The notes beneath the pieces are model-generated. The model was not told where the DNA came from, ran no database searches, and saw only the letters and a program-made list of their open reading frames with translations. A program made the translations under genes and the position numbers. From NCBI RefSeq assembly GCF_947378715.1, contig NZ_CANCLE010000148.1, forward strand, positions 1 through 10,004: a stretch of DNA of 10,004 nucleotides. The letters are read 5' to 3'. This stretch comes from Phenylobacterium aquaticum. GTDB taxonomy: Bacteria; Pseudomonadota; Alphaproteobacteria; Caulobacterales; Caulobacteraceae. Shown here piece after piece: positions 6,969 to 10,004 of the stretch (the first letter of the stretch is position 1; each line of letters opens with the position of its first letter).

Positions 6969-7000
6969 GCGCGACGAACCCGGTCCTTGGGTTTTCGCGC
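6969..7000 (+). terminator. Stem-loop between rodZ-like gene and ispG
   Basis: GCGCGA (6969-6974) pairs with TCGCGC (6995-7000) and AACCC (6977-6981) with GGGTT (6989-6993). A G-T pair joins the two stems with a single bulged base, giving about 12 bp and a 7-nt loop (6982-6988). No long T-run follows, only ATTTT 11 nt later, so termination of the rodZ-like transcript is possible but weak. The 3' arm overlaps the predicted -35 of ispG. Confidence 0.4.
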
Positions 7001-7015
7001 CGGAGGCCCTATTTT
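6987..7015 (+). promoter_or_regulatory. Candidate ispG promoter giving a near-leaderless mRNA
   Basis: TTGGGT (6987-6992), a 17-bp spacer and TATTTT (7010-7015) form a reasonable sigma-70-type pair. Transcription would start near 7022, only about 3 nt before the ispG ATG at 7025. The nearest Shine-Dalgarno-like GGAGG (7002-7006) is 18 nt from the ATG, too far for normal use, which fits leaderless initiation. Confidence 0.4.
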
Positions 7016-7024
7016 GCGGCCATC

Positions 7025-8167
7025 ATGACCGTCCAAGATCACACCCACCTCCGTCCCTGGCGCGCCATCGACCGGCGGCCGTCGCGCAAGATCCGTGTCG
7101 GCAATGTGGAGGTGGGCGGCGACGCCCCGATCACCGTCCAGTCGATGACCAATACGCTGACCGCCGACGCGGCCGCGACCATCGACCAGATCCGTCAGCT
7201 GGAGGAAGCCGGCGCCGATATCGTCCGCGTCTCCTGCCCCGACGAGGACTCGACCAAGGCCTTTTCGACCATCGTCAAGGGCTCGAAGGTCCCGCTCGTG
7301 GCGGACATCCACTTCCACTACAAGCGCGGCATCGAGGCCGCCAAGGCCGGCGCGGCCTGCCTGCGGATCAATCCCGGCAATATCGGCTCGCCTGACCGGG
7401 TGCGCGAGGTCATCCAGGCGGCCCGCGACCACGGCTGCTCCATGCGCATCGGCGTCAATGCCGGCAGCCTGGAGCCGCATCTCCTGGAAAAATACGGCGA
7501 GCCCTGCCCCGCCGCCATGGTCGAGAGCGCGCTCGACCACGCCCGCATCCTGCAGGATCACGATTTCCACGAATTCAAGATCAGCGTGAAGGCCTCGGAC
7601 ATCTTCATGACCGTGGCCGCCTATCAGCAGCTGGCCGAGGCCATCGACTGCCCGCTGCACGTGGGCGTCACCGAGGCCGGCGGCCTGCGCTCGGGCACGA
7701 TCAAGTCGTCGATCGGCATGGGCTCCCTGCTCTGGGCCGGGATCGGCGACACCATTCGCGTCAGCCTGGCCGCCGATCCCGTCGAAGAGATCAAGGTCGG
7801 CTTCGACATGCTGAAGGCGCTGGGCCTGCGCCACCGGGGCGTCAACATCATCGCCTGCCCGTCCTGCGCCCGTCAGGGGTTCAATGTCATCCAGACGGTG
7901 GAGGCGCTCGAGGCGCGGCTGGCGCACATCTCCACCCCCATGAGCCTGTCGATCATCGGCTGCGTGGTGAACGGCCCGGGCGAGGCCCTGATGACCGATG
8001 TCGGCTTCACCGGCGGCGGCAAGGGCGCGGGCATGGTCTATCTGGCCGGCAAGCCGGACCACAAGATGGACAACGGCCACATGGTCGACCACATCGTCGA
8101 GCTGGTCGAGGCCAAGGCGGCGGAACTGGAACGGGCGCGGGCCCAGGCGCTGGAAGCCGCCGAATAG
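7025..8167 (+). CDS. ispG: 4-hydroxy-3-methylbut-2-en-1-yl diphosphate synthase (IspG/GcpE)
   Basis: The product is 380 residues, normal for the two-domain bacterial form. It catalyses the penultimate step of the MEP isoprenoid pathway in the cytosol: reductive ring opening of ME-cPP to HMBPP. The N-terminal TIM barrel carries VQSMTNT, DIVRVSCPD, LVADIHFHY, LRINPGNIG, RIGVNAGSLE and HVGVTEAGG. The C-terminal domain carries the three 4Fe-4S cysteines, C278 and C281 in IIACPSCARQG and C313 in SIIGCVVNGPGE, with E320 as the conserved acidic residue next to the open iron site. All expected residues are present, so it should be active and is probably essential. It lies 78 bp after the rodZ-like gene, with a predicted promoter of its own. 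The last 20 residues are a charged Ala/Glu-rich tail of no known role. Confidence 0.97.
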   Translation: MTVQDHTHLRPWRAIDRRPSRKIRVGNVEVGGDAPITVQSMTNTLTADAAATIDQIRQLEEAGADIVRVSCPDEDSTKAFSTIVKGSKVPLVADIHFHYKRGIEAAKAGAACLRINPGNIGSPDRVREVIQAARDHGCSMRIGVNAGSLEPHLLEKYGEPCPAAMVESALDHARILQDHDFHEFKISVKASDIFMTVAAYQQLAEAIDCPLHVGVTEAGGLRSGTIKSSIGMGSLLWAGIGDTIRVSLAADPVEEIKVGFDMLKALGLRHRGVNIIACPSCARQGFNVIQTVEALEARLAHISTPMSLSIIGCVVNGPGEALMTDVGFTGGGKGAGMVYLAGKPDHKMDNGHMVDHIVELVEAKAAELERARAQALEAAE

Positions 8168-8221
8168 GATTTGGGGGCCCGGAGCCCGATACGCGCCAAG
8201 GTGGAAGCCCCAAACCGCGCC

Positions 8222-8240
8222 CGGCGATCACGGCTCGCCG
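8222..8240 (+). terminator. Possible hairpin after ispG
   Basis: CGGCGA (8222-8227) and TCGCCG (8235-8240) form a perfect 6-bp stem with a 7-nt loop, 55 nt after the ispG stop. AACACG follows, with no T-run, so it is at best a weak or Rho-assisted end. A looser pairing, TTTGGGG (8170-8176) with CCCCAAA (8208-8214), lies just upstream. Confidence 0.25.
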
Positions 8241-8265
8241 AACACGATCACAGAAATCTCAAACC

Positions 8266-8279
8266 TGACGCCTGCGTCA
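8266..8279. promoter_or_regulatory. Perfect palindrome TGACGCCTGCGTCA, candidate operator
   Basis: TGACGC-CT-GCGTCA is a perfect 6-2-6 inverted repeat 58 nt before the small beta protein's ATG. A candidate -35 TTGCGC (8283-8288) begins 4 nt after it, with TTAGGT (8306-8311) as a weak -10 at 17-bp spacing. The stem is too short and lacks a loop, so a dimeric regulator's site is more likely than an RNA structure. The regulator is unknown. Confidence 0.4.
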
Positions 8280-8337
8280 CCCTTGCGCCCGGCCCCGGGC
8301 CTTGATTAGGTGCCGGCTCAAATCAGGGAGGGACACC

Positions 8338-8631
8338 ATGTCCGCGGACGGCAACTGGAAGATCACCATCAACACGCCCATGGGCGCGCAGACGGTGGAA
8401 GCGACGATCACCACCAGCGGTGACACGTTCACCGGCACCACCAAGGGCCAGATGGGCGAACAGTCCATCGAGGGCAAGGTCGCTGGCGACAAGCTGACCT
8501 GGTCGACCGCCATCACCTCGCCCATGCCGATGACGCTGGAATTCGACGTCACGGTCGCCGGCGACAGCCTGAGCGGCAATGTGAAGCTGGGCGCCTTCGG
8601 CTCGGCCGCCCTGACCGGCGTGCGCGCCTAA
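8338..8631 (+). CDS. Small beta-rich protein of unknown function
   Basis: The product is 97 residues with no cysteine, no signal peptide and no transmembrane segment, so it is probably a soluble cytoplasmic protein. The sequence alternates short polar and hydrophobic strands with Gly/Asp turns: WKITINTPMG, VEATITTSGDTFTGT, GEQSIEGKVAGDKLTWST, MTLEFDVTVAGDSLSGNVKLG and FGSAALTGVRA. The repeated G-D-x-(L/F)-(T/S)-G pattern suggests an antiparallel beta sheet or small barrel. I recognise it only as a type of hypothetical protein seen in Caulobacterales and sphingomonads; no catalytic residues are evident. The start is clear: ATG at 8338 with GGAGG 6 nt upstream. A TTG at 8302 would add 12 residues across that Shine-Dalgarno and is not credible. 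It is followed by a strong terminator, so it appears to be a monocistronic gene. Confidence 0.8.
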   Translation: MSADGNWKITINTPMGAQTVEATITTSGDTFTGTTKGQMGEQSIEGKVAGDKLTWSTAITSPMPMTLEFDVTVAGDSLSGNVKLGAFGSAALTGVRA

Positions 8632-8656
8632 AGCCCGACAGGGTTCAAGGCTCTGG

Positions 8657-8694
8657 AAGGGCGGGGTGGTCCTAAAGGACCGCCCCGCCCTTTT
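8657..8694 (+). terminator. Strong rho-independent terminator
   Basis: The arms 8657-8672 (AAGGGCGGGGTGGTCC) and 8677-8692 pair over 16 positions with one G-T wobble, around a TAAA tetraloop, and the 3' arm runs into TTTT (8691-8694) and then GCGTTTT. It ends transcription of the small beta protein gene, 25 nt after its stop. Confidence 0.92.
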
Positions 8695-8812
8695 GCGTTT
8701 TCAGCCGGCCAATACCCAAAATCGAGTACTCAAACTGGTGAATCCGGGTCTTACTCATATCGGGGACAATCCTTCGCGGCCGTGGGGGTCGCGCGACGGA
8801 TGGGGCGGGATC

Positions 8813-9280
8813 GTGATCGAGTATGATGAAGTCCACCAGCGGGCGGCGATCCAGTTGGGCAGCGACTATCTGCTGCGCGCGGTGGGGGCCGCCAATCGTC
8901 ATCTGGGCGGAGACCTGACCCGGGGGGCGGTGTTCATCGGGGTGATCCAGGCCAATATCCGCCTGCTGGCCCCCAGCCCGGAAGAGGACGGGATTGAAAC
9001 GGCCTGTCCGAAGCCCGTCTCCGGCGGCGCCCTGGCCGCCATGCTGGGCATCCCGGCCGAGACCGTGCGGCGCAAGGTCAAGACCCTGATCGAGGATGGA
9101 TATCTGGTCCGGGTCAATGGCGGACTGACCGTGCCCGCCGAGGTGCTGGCCCGGCCGGAAATCTCGCGGCTGGTTCGGGCCAACTATCTCAATCTGCGCC
9201 GCCTGTTCCGTCAGTTGCGGCGGGTGGGCGTCGACATGGGCCGCGAAAGCGGCGCGCTCGGCGAGGCCCTGGAAAACTAG
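8813..9280 (+). CDS. Putative winged-helix DNA-binding protein
   Basis: From the chosen GTG the product is 155 residues. The middle (about 69-108) is a convincing winged helix-turn-helix: GGALAAMLGIPAETVRRKVK is the helix-turn-recognition-helix part and TLIEDGYLVRVNGGLTVP the wing, as in Crp-, IclR- or MarR-type regulators. The N-terminal 55 residues are helical (YLLRAVGAANRHLG, FIGVIQANIRLL) and may dimerise or bind a ligand. The C-terminal helix (116-138) is Arg/Leu-rich. Target unknown; a local role is possible. The start is uncertain because the frame has no ATG upstream. GTG at 8666 lies inside the terminator, and 8666-8812 has poor, AT-shifted codon use, so I prefer GTG 8813, preceded by a GGATGGGGCGGG stretch. 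GTG 8738 is an alternative. Its stop overlaps that of the opposing gene. Confidence 0.7.
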   Translation: MIEYDEVHQRAAIQLGSDYLLRAVGAANRHLGGDLTRGAVFIGVIQANIRLLAPSPEEDGIETACPKPVSGGALAAMLGIPAETVRRKVKTLIEDGYLVRVNGGLTVPAEVLARPEISRLVRANYLNLRRLFRQLRRVGVDMGRESGALGEALEN

Positions 9281-9627
9281 CTGGCCCGCTTGGCCTCCGA
9301 GCCGGCCCGCAGGAAGGCCTCGGCTTCGGCGGTCAAAGCCCAGCGATAGGCGCCCGGACCGAAGGGGCGGCGGAACAGCGGCCGCACCCTGCCATAGCCG
9401 GCGTCCAGGCGGCTGTGGGCGTCGAACACCGCGACGGCCCGGGCGCGCAGGTCCAGGTCGCGGAAGCCGTCGCGGCTACGGTGCGCGCCGAGGCGATCGA
9501 TCACCTGATCGCGGTGCGCGGCGCCGCCGAAGGTCAGCAGGACCTCGGCGATTTCACCGACCAAGGGGTCCATCCCGGGCGCGGACCGGACCGGGCGGCG
9601 TCTCTGAGGTGGGGCGAGCATCGACAT
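9277..9627 (-). CDS. Small protein of unknown function, possible winged-helix fold
   Basis: From ATG 9627 the product is 116 residues. After a basic start (PPQRRRPVRS) come LVGEIAEVLLTFGGAAHRDQ (about 22-41), which looks like the first helices of a winged-helix domain, and near the end YRWALTAEAEAFLRAG (about 94-109), which resembles the wing plus closing helix of such domains. This is a weak structural guess, and no family is recognised. An ATG at 9573 would give 98 residues starting MDPLVGEIAE and skip the basic arm; neither start has a good Shine-Dalgarno. A TACGTT box ends 7 nt before ATG 9627, so a near-leaderless transcript is conceivable. The open frame continues to 9813, but that extension reads as Arg/Pro-rich shadow sequence. 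It lies 80 bp downstream of the gene ending at 9708 on the same strand. Confidence 0.6.
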   Translation of the reverse strand: MSMLAPPQRRRPVRSAPGMDPLVGEIAEVLLTFGGAAHRDQVIDRLGAHRSRDGFRDLDLRARAVAVFDAHSRLDAGYGRVRPLFRRPFGPGAYRWALTAEAEAFLRAGSEAKRAS

Positions 9628-9707
9628 GACTGAGAACGTACCCGTCCTGGGGACGCCAGAAAACCGAACACACGGCAGCGGCGTCGGGCTTCTCCTCGCA
9701 GGCGAGG

Positions 9708-10004
9708 TTAATGATGACCGTCGCCGCCGTGGGCGTCTCCATGGCCGGTGTCGGCGCCGTGGGCGGGGGCCGGCGCGACCACCCGGGGCGGCGCCTCGGC
9801 CAGTTCGCTCCAATGGCGCTGCTCAAAGCCCTGGTCGGCGACCTGCCAGACCAGGTGCACCAGCCGCTTGGCCAGATCGGGGTCGCCGCGCACGCCGCGC
9901 GCCGCCTCCTCCTCCGGCGTCCAGGCCAGGCGATCGACCAGGTCCTTCACCGGCTTCAGCAGGACGCGCTTCTCGACCAGCCGATGCAGGCGCTGCTTGG
10001 CGTT
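9708..10004 (-). CDS. C-terminal part of an unrecognised protein with a His-rich tail (5' end outside window)
   Basis: The frame enters from the right edge at 10004 and runs to a TAA at 9708-9710, giving 98 residues. The visible part starts NAKQRLHRLVEKRVLLKP and continues as a charged, mostly helical region (KDLVDRLAWTPEEEAARG, PDLAKRLVHLVWQVADQGFE). It ends in a Pro/Ala linker and a tail rich in His, Gly and Asp (HGADTGHGDAHGGDGHH, five His in 17 residues). Such tails often bind Ni, Zn or Cu in metal-handling proteins, but they also occur as disordered ends with no known role. I do not recognise the family, and most of the gene is missing. A short CCTCGC/GCGAGG inverted repeat (9694-9707) follows the stop on this strand without a T-run. 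Confidence 0.65.
   Translation of the reverse strand, partial: NAKQRLHRLVEKRVLLKPVKDLVDRLAWTPEEEAARGVRGDPDLAKRLVHLVWQVADQGFEQRHWSELAEAPPRVVAPAPAHGADTGHGDAHGGDGHH

Noticed and set aside
5921..8092. Open frame of 723 codons antisense to both the rodZ-like gene and ispG
   Set aside because: It spans two well-supported genes on the other strand and reads as low-complexity Gly/Arg/Asp/His sequence.
8302..8337. TTG start for the small beta protein
   Set aside because: The ATG at 8338 has a near-ideal GGAGG at 6 nt; the extension would run across it.
8666..8812. GTG start at 8666 for the winged-helix protein
   Set aside because: It lies within the stem of a strong terminator, and the following codons are unlike those of the rest of the gene.
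9628..9826. Upstream extension of the frame ending at 9277, and the overlapping frame at 9554-9826, both on the - strand
   Set aside because: Both give Arg/Pro-rich or patchy translations and overlap the end of the His-tailed gene; neither shows a domain.
1..10004. CRISPR array, tRNA, rRNA, insertion sequence or prophage
   Set aside because: No regularly spaced repeats, cloverleaf genes, transposase or phage-like genes were seen on either strand.

Overview
The window is high-GC (roughly 70% by eye), gene-dense chromosomal DNA. The proteins look like those of Caulobacteraceae (Caulobacter, Phenylobacterium or a close relative). IspG, the GAF-containing PtsP and the RodZ-like protein are typical of that family, and a C/G-rich palindromic spacer of the kind common in these genomes lies between the first two genes. 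There are no insertion sequences, phage genes, CRISPR arrays, tRNAs or rRNAs, so I read this as core genome rather than an island.

Layout. Positions 2-517 (+) hold the C-terminal part of a MetZ-type sulfhydrylase. It converges, across a 155-bp spacer packed with hairpins, on a membrane-bound alpha/beta hydrolase (673-2406, -). Divergent from that is a small P-loop kinase-like ATPase (2519-2971, +). Next come a CsoR-family repressor (3068-3343, +) with C/G-tract sequences in its promoter region, and ptsP, enzyme I of the nitrogen PTS (3437-5701, +). An AT-richer promoter region precedes a RodZ-like morphogenesis gene (about 5939-6946, +), followed by ispG of the MEP isoprenoid pathway (7025-8167, +). 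A small beta-rich protein of unknown function (8338-8631, +) ends at a textbook rho-independent terminator (8657-8694). The last part holds a winged-helix protein (about 8813-9280, +), a convergent small unknown protein whose stop codon interlocks with it (9277-9627, -), and the C-terminal end of a gene with a His-rich tail (9708-10004, -).

How the genes fit together. Most are independent housekeeping units: methionine synthesis (metZ), nitrogen/stringent signalling (ptsP), cell shape (rodZ) and isoprenoids (ispG). The rodZ-ispG order is the same as in E. coli. The CsoR-type gene has no visible metal-export partner here, so its target is probably itself or elsewhere.

I found no convincing new multi-gene system. 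The most interesting items are regulatory DNA: a 21-bp-spaced direct repeat over the rodZ promoter, C/G-tract operator-like sites at csoR, a perfect TGACGC/GCGTCA palindrome before the small beta protein, and a stem-loop overlapping the predicted ispG promoter. A hydrolase carrying an eight-helix membrane domain is also worth noting. Start-codon choices are uncertain for several genes and are explained in the entries.
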